The notes beneath the pieces are model-generated. The model saw only the letters and a list, made by a program, of their open reading frames with translations, had not been told where the DNA came from and did not search any database. 64,000 nt of DNA from Gammaproteobacteria bacterium UBA4421 (lineage in GTDB: Bacteria > Pseudomonadota > Gammaproteobacteria > Pseudomonadales > Azotimanducaceae), in contig DGQF01000019.1 in assembly GCA_002389675.1 (NCBI GenBank), positions 100,518 through 164,517 on the forward strand. The letters are read 5' to 3'. The translations under genes were made by a program, and so were the position numbers. Below are positions 54,027-63,144 of the stretch, piece by piece. The first letter of the stretch is position 1. Each line of letters opens with the position of its first letter.

Positions 54027-54392
54027 TTAGGGGGCGCTGCGCGCGCCGCTAAAGGGCACCTTACCGCGCGCGTTCTCAACCTGACCTGTCATTTGATTAC
54101 CCGCAACCTTGCCTCGGTAAGTCACCTCAATACGGCCAATCGGCATATTCAGTACCAAAGGAAACGAAAACTGACTGCCGTCAAAGGCGATTGCCTCAAT
54201 ATCTAACACACCGCGTGCGCCGCTATAGCTGCCGGAATACGTCGCTCCCACTTGGACAACGGTTAACGTTGGGTGCTGGACCCCTCTTGGGGTATCAATG
54301 GTTAACGTCCATTCACCCGCTAATTCATCGGCATGAACAGTTGACGTCAGCAATACAACCAACAAACCCAGAATCAATTGAACTTTACGCAT
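54027..54392 (-). CDS. Small secreted hypothetical protein
   Basis: Protein of 121 residues with a clear signal peptide (MRKVQLILGLLVVLLTSTVHA) and a mature part of short beta strands (GEWTLTIDTPRGVQHPTLTVVQVG, GKVAGNQMTGQVEN) recalling small lipocalin-like or beta-barrel periplasmic proteins. The ATG at 54392 has GAGG upstream and gives the complete signal. No named family is recognised. It is just downstream, and in the same direction, of the phosphatase gene, with a gap of 39 bp. Confidence 0.65.
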   Translation of the reverse strand: MRKVQLILGLLVVLLTSTVHADELAGEWTLTIDTPRGVQHPTLTVVQVGATYSGSYSGARGVLDIEAIAFDGSQFSFPLVLNMPIGRIEVTYRGKVAGNQMTGQVENARGKVPFSGARSAP

Positions 54393-54431
54393 CCCAGTCG
54401 CCTCGGCCAAAAACGTCTAAACTTAACACCA

Positions 54432-55184
54432 TCATTCCAAAAAAGCTGTTCGAACCGCCTCAAAAGTCGCCTCATCAATGCCAATTGATGAAAGATAACC
54501 CAACGGCCCACCCCAACGCTCATCAAGACCATCTAGAAAATCGCGCATTGCCGTTTCCGGCACACCCGCCGCGTGCATCATGTCTGCACGACTCATCCCC
54601 ACCGGAAGACCGACATTGGCTTCAATAAAGTCAACTTGGCGCTCTACATCTCGATTAGTTAACAAGTAATCCGCTTCGATCACAGCCCGATCGACGCCCA
54701 GCACAGCCAACAGAAACGCCGTAGAAACGCCGGTTCGATCCTTGCCTGCCGTGCAGTTCAATAAAATCGGATGCTCACTGGCTTGCGCAAATATTTTGAA
54801 CATTTGCTGCCACGATGCCGGCCCAAACGCCAAATAGCCTAAATAGCGCTTGCCGGAAATACCCGTATCACCCACAAGCTTCGCCAGTTGATCAACGCCT
54901 CCTTCGGGAATCACAGAGATATTGTGGTAGCTCGCACCCATGGCAGGTAGCGGCCCGCGTCCCTGATCCGCAATTTCGTCCGGTTTGCGCAAATCAATCT
55001 GGGTGTTTATGCCCAAACCGGATAATTTCTCGAGATCCTCCGCCGTCATTCGGTCTTGACGGCCCGCTCGAAAATATCGACCCCAGCGCACAGTGCGCCC
55101 ATCCTCAGCGCGGTAGCCACCGATATCACGAAAATTAAAACATCCCAAAAACGGATGATGGCGGTCTGGATAGTCGTTGATCAT
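54432..55184 (-). CDS. Tyrosine/serine phosphatase family protein (atypical P-loop)
   Basis: Protein phosphatase of the bacterial DSP-like tyrosine phosphatase group (Y_phosphatase3), 250 residues. The N-terminal NFRDIGGY (residues 17-24) and the P-loop C144 to R150 (NCTAGKDRTG) are family hallmarks. The usual His before the nucleophile Cys (HCxxGKDR) is Asn here, which may lower activity or shift the Cys pKa. Such enzymes dephosphorylate proteins or phosphoinositides. No signal peptide is seen. Confidence 0.88.
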   Translation of the reverse strand: MINDYPDRHHPFLGCFNFRDIGGYRAEDGRTVRWGRYFRAGRQDRMTAEDLEKLSGLGINTQIDLRKPDEIADQGRGPLPAMGASYHNISVIPEGGVDQLAKLVGDTGISGKRYLGYLAFGPASWQQMFKIFAQASEHPILLNCTAGKDRTGVSTAFLLAVLGVDRAVIEADYLLTNRDVERQVDFIEANVGLPVGMSRADMMHAAGVPETAMRDFLDGLDERWGGPLGYLSSIGIDEATFEAVRTAFLE

Positions 55185-55248
55185 GTCTGAATGTTTTTCT
55201 CATAATGGGGACGCTCACTTTACCCCAATCACTGCCTTAGATCTCAGC

Positions 55249-55578
55249 CTAGCGGTAATAAGGTAAGTTTTTACGTCGCCCTGAGGATTGATACCGAGCC
55301 CCGTAGTTGGCTTCGAGATAATCCAAGATAACTGTCTCCTGATCCCCCAGCGGCCAAAGATTATGCTTTCTTTGCATATACCGGATAGTGTCCAGCCACT
55401 GTGTTCGGGTCAAACTGCTTTGCACAATAAGTTGCGCCGAATGGCAAACCAAACAATGGGCACGCACCAAATGATCCCCCGCGCCGACCTGCAACTCATT
55501 ATTGGGCACCACTTGCGCAGCGACCGCATTGCACGCTACCAACGCCAGCGTCAGCGCCAACCGGCACCTAAACCACAT
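55249..55578 (-). CDS. Monoheme c-type cytochrome, SorB-like sulfite dehydrogenase subunit
   Basis: Periplasmic cytochrome c of 109 residues. Signal peptide (residues 1-21, RLALTLALVACNAVAA), heme motif C42-C45-H46 in CLVCH, and a likely Met ligand in the IRYMQRKHNLW segment near 68. Its size and its place immediately after the sulfite-oxidase-type Moco subunit (11-bp overlap) match SorB, which accepts electrons from SorA. The short single-heme form differs from SoxD (two hemes, about 380 residues). Function as the electron acceptor in sulfite oxidation is inferred. Confidence 0.85.
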   Translation of the reverse strand: MWFRCRLALTLALVACNAVAAQVVPNNELQVGAGDHLVRAHCLVCHSAQLIVQSSLTRTQWLDTIRYMQRKHNLWPLGDQETVILDYLEANYGARYQSSGRRKNLPYYR

Positions 55579-56773
55579 GAACCGCTACGCGATGGCAGGC
55601 GTTGTTAAGGTAGCCTTTTGGATTCCACCCGGGCAGAACCATAGGCTGCGATAGGCCGTTTGAATCTGTCGCTCTTGACCAAATTTCGTAATATCCCACC
55701 GCCGGAAAAACAAGCGCCGCACTAAACTGCTGCCAGGCGCCAACATTCGCAGGCACCTGCAAACTTGCGCGCTGCCAGGTTTGCCCAAAATCAGTGGAGA
55801 GGTCAACGCTGACAACTTGAGCGTCACCCACCCAAGCATGGCCGGAGACCTTAAGTTGCTGACCCCGGTCATGCCTCACGCCAGTTTGCGGCACGCTGAG
55901 CAGCGACTTTACCGGCATGGCACCAATGATCTTCATAGACGAATCGTCGACTACACTGCCCGGAGCCACGGGGTTCTTCGGCACGCGGTAGGATTGCCCT
56001 CCCATTTTGGCACCATCATGCACTTGATTGCGGACACTGAGCCCGGTAAGCCATTTACCCGATGCGCTGGCCGGCCAACCCGCGACCACCAACCTCAGCG
56101 GATGGCCATTCATAGGATGCAGGTCACCATCGTTCATACCCCACGCTATCAGCGCATCATCAGCCATCGCCTTCTCAATCGGCACCCCTCGAGATATCAC
56201 CTCTTTTTCCGGATCACCACTAAGATGAGTATCCGCCCCGTGAAACGCCAAATAAACCGCGTCATTTTTAAGCCCAGCATCTTCAAGCACGTCGCGCACG
56301 CGCACCCCATGCCAAAGCGGGCAGCCAACCGCACCTAATGTCCACTGGTTACCCGGTACCGACGGATCAAATTCAGCACGACCATTGCCACCACACTCCA
56401 GCGTCAATTGCAGCGAGACATTTTGATATCGAGATCGGAGATCTTTTATGGACAACCGCAAAGGCCGGATAATACTTTCGCCGCCAATATTTAAGCGCCA
56501 TCCGCTGGGGTCTACGCCTACCGGGGGCACGCCGTTATTGCGGATGAACATATGGCGGGTTGGTGTCACCGCGTCGACCAGCAAATGCGGCAGCGCCTCG
56601 GCGTTAAGCGGACGGTCGTTGAGTATTCTCAAGCCTGATTTACCTGCAATCAGGGGCGGCTCATTTAACCCGGCGGACTCTGCCGAGGCGAACATCGCTA
56701 GCGCCGATGCCCCAAAAAACACACTACCGTTTTGCAGAAATCGGCGCCTAGATAAGGTTTCAAGTTCTTTCAT
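55568..56773 (-). CDS. Sulfite dehydrogenase molybdenum subunit (SorA/SoxC-like)
   Basis: Periplasmic sulfite-oxidase-family Moco protein of 401 residues. A twin-arginine signal is visible at the N-terminus (SRRRFLQNGS, residues 8-17). The Cys that ligates molybdenum is C127 in TLECGGNGR. The C-terminal Ig-like domain (KVSGHAWVGDAQVVSVDLS) is complete. It oxidises sulfite to sulfate and hands electrons to the small cytochrome encoded next, with which it overlaps by 11 bp. SorA, SoxC and bacterial sulfite oxidases are close relatives, so exact naming is uncertain; no other sox genes are in the window. Confidence 0.88.
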   Translation of the reverse strand: MKELETLSRRRFLQNGSVFFGASALAMFASAESAGLNEPPLIAGKSGLRILNDRPLNAEALPHLLVDAVTPTRHMFIRNNGVPPVGVDPSGWRLNIGGESIIRPLRLSIKDLRSRYQNVSLQLTLECGGNGRAEFDPSVPGNQWTLGAVGCPLWHGVRVRDVLEDAGLKNDAVYLAFHGADTHLSGDPEKEVISRGVPIEKAMADDALIAWGMNDGDLHPMNGHPLRLVVAGWPASASGKWLTGLSVRNQVHDGAKMGGQSYRVPKNPVAPGSVVDDSSMKIIGAMPVKSLLSVPQTGVRHDRGQQLKVSGHAWVGDAQVVSVDLSTDFGQTWQRASLQVPANVGAWQQFSAALVFPAVGYYEIWSRATDSNGLSQPMVLPGWNPKGYLNNACHRVAVHVV

Positions 56774-56837
56774 CCGCTAAATACCCATTTGCTTATTGAG
56801 CATACAGATTTGCCACGTTCACCTTTAGGATGGGCCC

Positions 56838-58559
56838 TTAGCCCACAGGATCCGCCTGCGCACCACGCACTAACCTACCGTTGAGTTCACCCGTTGAAAC
56901 ACCCTCACAAAAGGCTACCTTTCCAGCAACAATTGTTGCCTCATAGCCAGTTGCCCTCTGCACTAATCGTCGTCCGCCTGCCGGCAAATCATACACCACC
57001 TCCGGCTCATGCAGAGTTAACCTCTCGAAGTCGATTACGTTAACATCGGCTCGATACCCGGGCTTGAGCAAACCGCGATCATTCAACCCAACCTGACTGG
57101 CCGTTGCACGAGTCTGCATGGCAATCAATTTCTGCAACGCAATCTTGTCACCACGCACCCGATCCCGCCCCCAATGTTGGATCAGCGTTGTGGGGAAGCT
57201 TGCGTCACACAAGGCCCCACAATGGGCACCCGCATCACCTAACCCATGCAGCGTATAGGGATGCTCTAGCATCTTTTTAACATGGTCGAGGTTGCCCGGC
57301 TCATAGTTAAATAGTGGGTGGTAAAGCAGCGCCTTCCCGTCTTTTTCCAACAAGGCGTCGTAAATCATTTCTTCAACCCGGACCCCTGCCCGCGCCGCGC
57401 GCGGACCAAACGCATCCTTAGGGTCTGGTTCGTAGTTGGCAGGATCGCCCAGTTGATAAAGCTTATTAAACCCATACAGAATTTCTTCAACCAACGGTGC
57501 ATCTCGGTCTACGGGCTTCGCCGACAACATCGCTGCGCGGAATTCGTCGGTTCGCATGATCGCCACTTTTTCCGCTAGCGGTAATCCAGCAATTTGCCGG
57601 TAAGGTGGGTAAAAGAGGAAAGGATTGAGGGTGGCGGTCAATCCCAACAGCACCCCGGTAGCACGCGGCGGCACCTGCCCATACATGGCAATACCCTCGC
57701 TTTGAGCCTGAGTAATGCCGTCAAGCAACTGCGTCCACCATTGCGGCCTCGCATCTTGCTGCTCCACGGTGAGCGAAATCGGGCGCCCCGATTCCTGCGC
57801 CATGCGCTTGAACAGGGCAAACTCAGAATCAAAATCATAAAAATCGGAGATACCCTGCAACACCCCTTTACCGGTTTGACCGACGGCTTGCGCAATGCCA
57901 ACCAGTTCATTGGCCTCAGCCGAAATGGTCGGTGTAAGGACACCATTTACGTCTTTATGCTTTTCAGTGCGGGACGTGCTGAAACCCAAAGCGCCTGCTT
58001 CGATCGCCTGTGCGACGATCGCCCCCATTTGCGCTACCTCATGCTCACTGGCAAGTTCATGGTCAGCGGCTCTGGTGCCCATCACGAAGGCACGAACCGC
58101 ACCATGCGGAATTTGTGTTGCAACGTCGATCGCCAGAGGTTTAGCTTCAAGGACATCCAGATACTCAGGAAAGGTCTCCCACTGCCAATCAATACCCTCG
58201 TGCAGTGCAGTGCCCGGAATGTCTTCAACACCTTCCATCAGACCAATCAGCCAATTGCGCTGCTCTGGCTTACAGGGCGCAAAACCAACTCCGCAGTTGC
58301 CGGTGACAATGGTGGTCACACCATGACTTGTTGACGGAGCCAACAGGGGATCCCAGGTGACCTGTCCATCAAAGTGTGTGTGAATATCGACAAAACCAGG
58401 TGTCACAATTTTTCCGGTGGCATCAATTTCACGCAAACCTTTCTGATCAATCTGACCTATCTTCGCTATGCGATCACCATTTATGGCAACATCAGCAATC
58501 TGGGGATCGCCGCCACTCCCGTCGTAAACTTTTCCGCCTCGGATCACCAAATCGAACAT
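56838..58559 (-). CDS. N-acyl-D-amino-acid deacylase-like amidohydrolase (paralogue 3)
   Basis: Third D-aminoacylase-like amidohydrolase in the window, 573 residues from the ATG at 58559. HTH at residues 60-62, the group Cys at C89 (GNCGV), and the late metal region GDAGAH (around residue 445) are present. Unlike the other two, the segment after the first half reads PHGAVRAFVMG where they have GHS, so one second-shell or metal residue differs. GGAG lies 7 nt upstream of the ATG at 58559; the frame continues upstream to 58661 but is not needed. Divergent from the CaiB gene across 221 bp, so both may serve one substrate. Cytoplasmic. Confidence 0.88.
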   Translation of the reverse strand: MFDLVIRGGKVYDGSGGDPQIADVAINGDRIAKIGQIDQKGLREIDATGKIVTPGFVDIHTHFDGQVTWDPLLAPSTSHGVTTIVTGNCGVGFAPCKPEQRNWLIGLMEGVEDIPGTALHEGIDWQWETFPEYLDVLEAKPLAIDVATQIPHGAVRAFVMGTRAADHELASEHEVAQMGAIVAQAIEAGALGFSTSRTEKHKDVNGVLTPTISAEANELVGIAQAVGQTGKGVLQGISDFYDFDSEFALFKRMAQESGRPISLTVEQQDARPQWWTQLLDGITQAQSEGIAMYGQVPPRATGVLLGLTATLNPFLFYPPYRQIAGLPLAEKVAIMRTDEFRAAMLSAKPVDRDAPLVEEILYGFNKLYQLGDPANYEPDPKDAFGPRAARAGVRVEEMIYDALLEKDGKALLYHPLFNYEPGNLDHVKKMLEHPYTLHGLGDAGAHCGALCDASFPTTLIQHWGRDRVRGDKIALQKLIAMQTRATASQVGLNDRGLLKPGYRADVNVIDFERLTLHEPEVVYDLPAGGRRLVQRATGYEATIVAGKVAFCEGVSTGELNGRLVRGAQADPVG

Positions 58560-58780
58560 CTTTTTCTCCAGCATCAACCCGCATCCAAACGCTAAGCAAC
58601 ATCTAGCCAAAGCGCAAGCCTCTTCGCTGAGTTTAAAACCTCTCCGGGCACTTGTTAGCACGAAGCCGTGAATCTTGACCCTACAAAATCACCCATCTCA
58701 CAACATCAATCGATTTGGGTAGACTAGTCAGTTCATAAAAAGACATGCTGTCAAACCAACGCTCAAGCCAGGACCATCTC

Positions 58781-59974
58781 ATGCAACCGCTCGCCGACAT
58801 AAAAATAGTAGAATTTTCGACCATGATCACCGCCTCGTTCGCCGCCATGATGATGGCCGAACAAGGCGCGCAAGTGATTAAAGTTGAGCCCATTGCATCA
58901 GGTGATCCAATGCGCTACCTCGGCAGCAGCAAAGGCGGCATTTCCGCAATTTTTGCCAACTGCAATCGAGGCAAACGTTCATTGCAGTTAGACCTTAAAA
59001 GTACGGAAGGGGTGGCAACGGTTAAAAAGCTGGTCGCGCAAAGCGATGTTGTTCTCTGCAACTATCGACCCGGCGTGATGGATAAATTGGGCCTAGGCAG
59101 TGAGGTACTGCGACGCCTCAATCCGCGCTTAATTTACGCAGCAATTTCAGGTTTTGGCATCCTCGGGCCAGACCGCGAAAGGCCCGCGTACGATCCAGTG
59201 ATTCAAGCACAAACCGGCTTCACCGCGGTTCAGGGCGCAGGACCGCAAAACCCCGAATTTGTGAGCAATTTGGTTTGCGACAAAATCACCGCATATACCG
59301 CCTGCCAAGCGGTGACGGCTGCCCTGTATGCGCGGCAGAGGCACGGCGAAGGACAACACATCGACCTATCAATGATGGATGCGGGCTTGTACTTCTTGTT
59401 CCCGGACGGCTTTATGCATCAGACTTTACTCGACGAAGATGCAGAGCACTCAGCGCCTTTAAGCGATTTCGCTTACGATTTAACCCCAACCAAAGACGGC
59501 GCCATCACCATCAATATCGCCACTTCCGCGCAACAAGTCGGCGCAGCGCATGCTACTGAGCAACCCAACCTGTTGGCCGATGAACGTTTCAGCAGCCCCG
59601 AAAATCGGCAACGCAATATTGGGGAGTTTCGGGCGCTTATAAAGCAAGCCTGCCGCCACTTTTTAACCGCACCACTTATGCTCGCACTGAATAAAAACGA
59701 TGTCCCCGCTGCCAAATGTATGGACTACGCTGAGGTCATTAACCACCCGCAATATGCCGCGAATCAGACCATCGACATCAGTGATCATCCCACCATGGGC
59801 CAGATCCGGCGCATCAAACCCCCCGCACAATTCCAAGGGAAGCGCTCGACACCGGCGAGCCACACGCCGGCGCTTGGCCAACACACGCACGAAATTCTGA
59901 CTGAATTGGGTTATACAACCCAGGAGATAGACCAACACCTAAAACAGGCCACCACCAAAGGTGACCCTTTATAA
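58781..59974 (+). CDS. CaiB/BaiF (family III) CoA-transferase
   Basis: Single-domain family III CoA-transferase of 397 residues from the ATG at 58781 (AGGA upstream). The N-terminal LADIKIVEFSTMITASFAAMMM, NYRPGVMDKLGL and SGFGILGPD segments are family-typical. The catalytic Asp is D167 in VCDKITAY, in the position that is Ile in the first half of the double protein at 5147. It transfers CoA to an organic acid. It is divergent from amidohydrolase 3 and followed by an MBL hydrolase gene, so an amide-to-acid-to-CoA route followed by thioester or ester hydrolysis is conceivable. Confidence 0.92.
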   Translation: MQPLADIKIVEFSTMITASFAAMMMAEQGAQVIKVEPIASGDPMRYLGSSKGGISAIFANCNRGKRSLQLDLKSTEGVATVKKLVAQSDVVLCNYRPGVMDKLGLGSEVLRRLNPRLIYAAISGFGILGPDRERPAYDPVIQAQTGFTAVQGAGPQNPEFVSNLVCDKITAYTACQAVTAALYARQRHGEGQHIDLSMMDAGLYFLFPDGFMHQTLLDEDAEHSAPLSDFAYDLTPTKDGAITINIATSAQQVGAAHATEQPNLLADERFSSPENRQRNIGEFRALIKQACRHFLTAPLMLALNKNDVPAAKCMDYAEVINHPQYAANQTIDISDHPTMGQIRRIKPPAQFQGKRSTPASHTPALGQHTHEILTELGYTTQEIDQHLKQATTKGDPL

Positions 59975-60035
59975 ACCACTCCTGGGCCTGTATCTTCGAA
60001 GCACACAGTTAACGGAAAGGGTTGTGGTAGACAAT

Positions 60036-61079
60036 ATGTCCAGACGCGGATTTGATCCGCTCACTTACAGGTTTGAACATCAAAGGCCTGCAGCGGGTCA
60101 AGTGACTGAGGTTGCTGACGGCGTGTACTGGATTCGCATGCCCATGGGCGGCAGGTTGAACCATATCAACGTTTGGCTGCTACGCGACAGCGACGGGTGG
60201 ACCATCGTCGATACGGGATTGCTGCGCGAGGATGTGCAAACCTGTTGGGCGCAAATTTTCGCCAACTACCTAGATGGCAAACCCGTTACTCGAGTGATTG
60301 CCACACACCTTCATTCAGATCACACCGGCCTTGCAGGATGGCTGACTGACCGTTGGGACTGCGCCTTGTGGATGTCTAGAAGTGATTTCTTTATGTGCAA
60401 AGTCATGGCTGCGGACGGGCCCTCGGACGTACCCGAGGACGCTCTGCGATTTTATCGGCGTGCAGGGTTCACCGAATCCCGGTTAAACCGTTACCGCGAA
60501 CGTTTTGGGCAATTTGGGGCTAACATCTCGCCGCTGCCCGCAGGCTACCAGCGCATAACTGATGGACAATATATTCAAATAGACGGCAGGGAATGGCGAG
60601 CAATTATTGGTCACGGCCATGCTCCAGAACATGTCTGCCTTTACTGCCCGGAATTAAAAGTGATCATCGCCGGCGACCAAATCCTACCCAGAATTACCCC
60701 TAATGTGAGTGTTCAACCATCGGAGCCCAACGCCAATCCATTGCGAGACTTCATCAATTCATGTGGTCGATTTCGAGAATTATTACCGCCCGATTTGTTA
60801 GTCTTGCCCGCCCATGAGAGTCTCTACGAGGGCGTTCATGAACGTCTGACCGCGCTTATTGACTGGCACGAAGTTGCACTGGAAAAGCTCTATGATCTTT
60901 GTGCTGAGCCGAAAAGGGCTGTGGACGTTTTCCCCGCGCTGTTCAAAAGCCAGATTACAGACATGAGCTACTTTCCGGCAACAGGAGAGTCACTCGCACA
61001 CCTGCATTGCGCGCACGAACGACGCATGCTGACCGTTGAAGATGATCAAAACGGGGTCGCCTGGTGGTGCCAGGCCTGA
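60036..61079 (+). CDS. MBL-fold metallohydrolase
   Basis: Metallo-beta-lactamase-fold hydrolase of 347 residues. HLHSDH near residue 90 is the zinc motif, with further ligands in GHGHAPEH and the Asp in IIAGDQILP. The lead GVYWIRMPMGGRLNHINVWLL is typical of the glyoxalase II/LACTB2-like branch, which hydrolyse thioesters, lactones or amides. The frame extends upstream to a GTG at 59961 that would overlap the CaiB gene by 14 bp; I prefer the ATG at 60036 but cannot settle it. Co-directional with the CaiB gene, so it may act on its CoA product. Confidence 0.87.
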   Translation: MSRRGFDPLTYRFEHQRPAAGQVTEVADGVYWIRMPMGGRLNHINVWLLRDSDGWTIVDTGLLREDVQTCWAQIFANYLDGKPVTRVIATHLHSDHTGLAGWLTDRWDCALWMSRSDFFMCKVMAADGPSDVPEDALRFYRRAGFTESRLNRYRERFGQFGANISPLPAGYQRITDGQYIQIDGREWRAIIGHGHAPEHVCLYCPELKVIIAGDQILPRITPNVSVQPSEPNANPLRDFINSCGRFRELLPPDLLVLPAHESLYEGVHERLTALIDWHEVALEKLYDLCAEPKRAVDVFPALFKSQITDMSYFPATGESLAHLHCAHERRMLTVEDDQNGVAWWCQA

Positions 61080-61127
61080 CCCAGGTCCACACCTAGCTGA
61101 CCCACCTTATCAGTGGAGGGGAAACGA

Positions 61128-63017
61128 TCAGTCGAGGGCGAGCGCCAATAACAGATTTCCAGGCATATGGTTGTAGATGCCATATCCCGAACTGATCAGG
61201 ACGGTGCCCGCCCCAGCCACGGGCCCGGCGGCACCACCAAGAGAGCCACCACGTGCCTCCTCTGCGGTATTAGTGGTATAGGCTTTAGTGGTGTCCAGCG
61301 ACCAGACCACGTCGCCATTAACCTTATCATAAGCACGCACCCAGCCATCCATAGCACCCGCAACCACCACATCACCCACCACCGTGGGTACTTGTGAGAT
61401 ACCCGGATGGCAAAATGCCCGCCCTAAACATTGATCTTCATGCAACGTAGACCACAACAACGTCCCCGTATTGAGGTCTAGGGCGTGCATCCCCGGACGG
61501 TCCGGGAAGGGGTAACTACGACCATCTGCCATATCGCTAATCGGCACAAACAAACGTTCACCGGCAGCAGCCATACCAAAATGAATCCCCCCCTGTATGC
61601 CGCCTCGACCAACCTGCGTTTGCCAGACCAACGCACCCGTTTCAGGCGCAATTGCATGCACAAATCCCGATTTTTGACCGGCGACCACCAAATCCCCATG
61701 CTGCGAACTGCGCACCAAAATAGTCGGACCACCAAAGTCGTAGTCCGGCCCATTTTCTACCGGACAACTATCAGGTGTTTGCGTATCACAGGCCACATTC
61801 CATGCATCATTGGCCGTGGCTTGAAACGTCCAATTGACTTTACCCGTTTGCATATCCAAGGCAAACAGCGCATCACTGGTCAGTGTGGCCGGTGACGACA
61901 TATTCTCACCGGTGCCAAAATAAATTTGGCCACGCTTTGCGTCAACAGAAGGCGTATTCCAAACCACCGCACCCGAAGGACCCATCATTGGGGTGCCTGA
62001 TGCGTTCAGACTCTGGTGCGTAGCGACCTGATCAATGGTATAGGTGCGCCAAAGCGTCTTTCCGCTACCCGCCTCTACAGCGAGAATCGATCCACGAAAC
62101 GTACAACAGGCATACGTTGGATCAATGGCAAGAGACACTTCGAGCGCAGACACAGGTATAAATAAAGTACCTTGATGCAACGCAGGGGTTGCGGTAATGG
62201 TCGCATTAGGATGGTCATCAGCCCGGATCCGCCACACCAACTCACCCGAATGCGCCTGCAAACCGTATACGTTGCCTAAAACGTCTCCGAAGAACACGTG
62301 ACTGACATCCGCAGCGGTGTCTGCAGAGGCGACAACAATCCCTGTGCGCACCTCACCCGAAGCGGCAAACGACCAGACTTGGCATCCACTGCCTGCGTCA
62401 AGCGCATAAACCCGTCCGCTGTGGGAACCAACAAAAATCAAACCACCGGCCATAGTGGGCTGTGAGCGTACGCGATTAGCACCGGGGAACTTGACCGCCC
62501 ACTTGGGCTTCAATCGGCCCCAATCGGCTGGCTCGATTCCAGCAGAACGCGCAGAGATTTGTCGCTGATTTGTCGGCTGCATACCCCAATGAGCGACCTG
62601 CGCGGCCAAATCAGGCTGAAAACCCTCGCCCTCAAGACACATCGGCACATCAAGTTGAGCCGCGCCAAAGTCCGCCCCGGCAAGATACTCGGCAACCGCA
62701 ATCTTTTCGCTCTGAGATAAATTTTGCGCTTCTTGCTGCATCACGCCCGTATTGAGGGTGCCGAAGATTGCTTCAGGAGTCATTAATCCCAGCATGTCTC
62801 TATGCGGCGCTTTCTTGACGGCCCCGTTGTGACATGCGCCACAGGCCTGCTCAAAATAAACTTTCCCAGGACGATTTTCTTTGCTGAGCATCTCATCCGC
62901 TCTGGCCTGCATACTGTCCGGATCTATGTCACCCTCAACCTGTTCGTCTGCACAGCCCCAGAGCATCCCAAACACAACCAATAACGTGACATAGAAAATC
63001 CAATTCCTCTGATTCAT
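61128..63017 (-). CDS. Cytochrome c-PQQ propeller lipoprotein (PVA dehydrogenase-like)
   Basis: Fusion of an N-terminal cytochrome c domain with an eight-bladed PQQ-type quinoprotein propeller, 629 residues. It starts with a lipoprotein signal (GMLWGC, modified Cys C22). The heme motif CGACH is at residues 59-63. The propeller (residues about 160-629) has repeated W-motifs such as GSHSGRVYALDAGSGCQVWSF. Such a layout is seen in polyvinyl alcohol dehydrogenases, which oxidise polymer or alcohol groups in the periplasm. A GGAG site precedes the ATG at 63017. PQQ binding and substrate are inferred. Confidence 0.85.
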   Translation of the reverse strand: MNQRNWIFYVTLLVVFGMLWGCADEQVEGDIDPDSMQARADEMLSKENRPGKVYFEQACGACHNGAVKKAPHRDMLGLMTPEAIFGTLNTGVMQQEAQNLSQSEKIAVAEYLAGADFGAAQLDVPMCLEGEGFQPDLAAQVAHWGMQPTNQRQISARSAGIEPADWGRLKPKWAVKFPGANRVRSQPTMAGGLIFVGSHSGRVYALDAGSGCQVWSFAASGEVRTGIVVASADTAADVSHVFFGDVLGNVYGLQAHSGELVWRIRADDHPNATITATPALHQGTLFIPVSALEVSLAIDPTYACCTFRGSILAVEAGSGKTLWRTYTIDQVATHQSLNASGTPMMGPSGAVVWNTPSVDAKRGQIYFGTGENMSSPATLTSDALFALDMQTGKVNWTFQATANDAWNVACDTQTPDSCPVENGPDYDFGGPTILVRSSQHGDLVVAGQKSGFVHAIAPETGALVWQTQVGRGGIQGGIHFGMAAAGERLFVPISDMADGRSYPFPDRPGMHALDLNTGTLLWSTLHEDQCLGRAFCHPGISQVPTVVGDVVVAGAMDGWVRAYDKVNGDVVWSLDTTKAYTTNTAEEARGGSLGGAAGPVAGAGTVLISSGYGIYNHMPGNLLLALALD

Positions 63018-63144
63018 CAATCGCTCCCCCGCTGCAACACTAACGACCACCGGCTGGCATTTTGCCACCGCTTTATCATACACTTTAACTTAATCCAAAA
63101 GCCTCAGCAGGGCAATTTTCCAACACAACCACAGGACAATCTCC

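Noticed and set aside
59961..60035. Extra N-terminal segment of the MBL hydrolase from a GTG start
   Set aside because: It would overlap the CaiB gene by 14 bp and adds no conserved residues; kept only as an alternative start.
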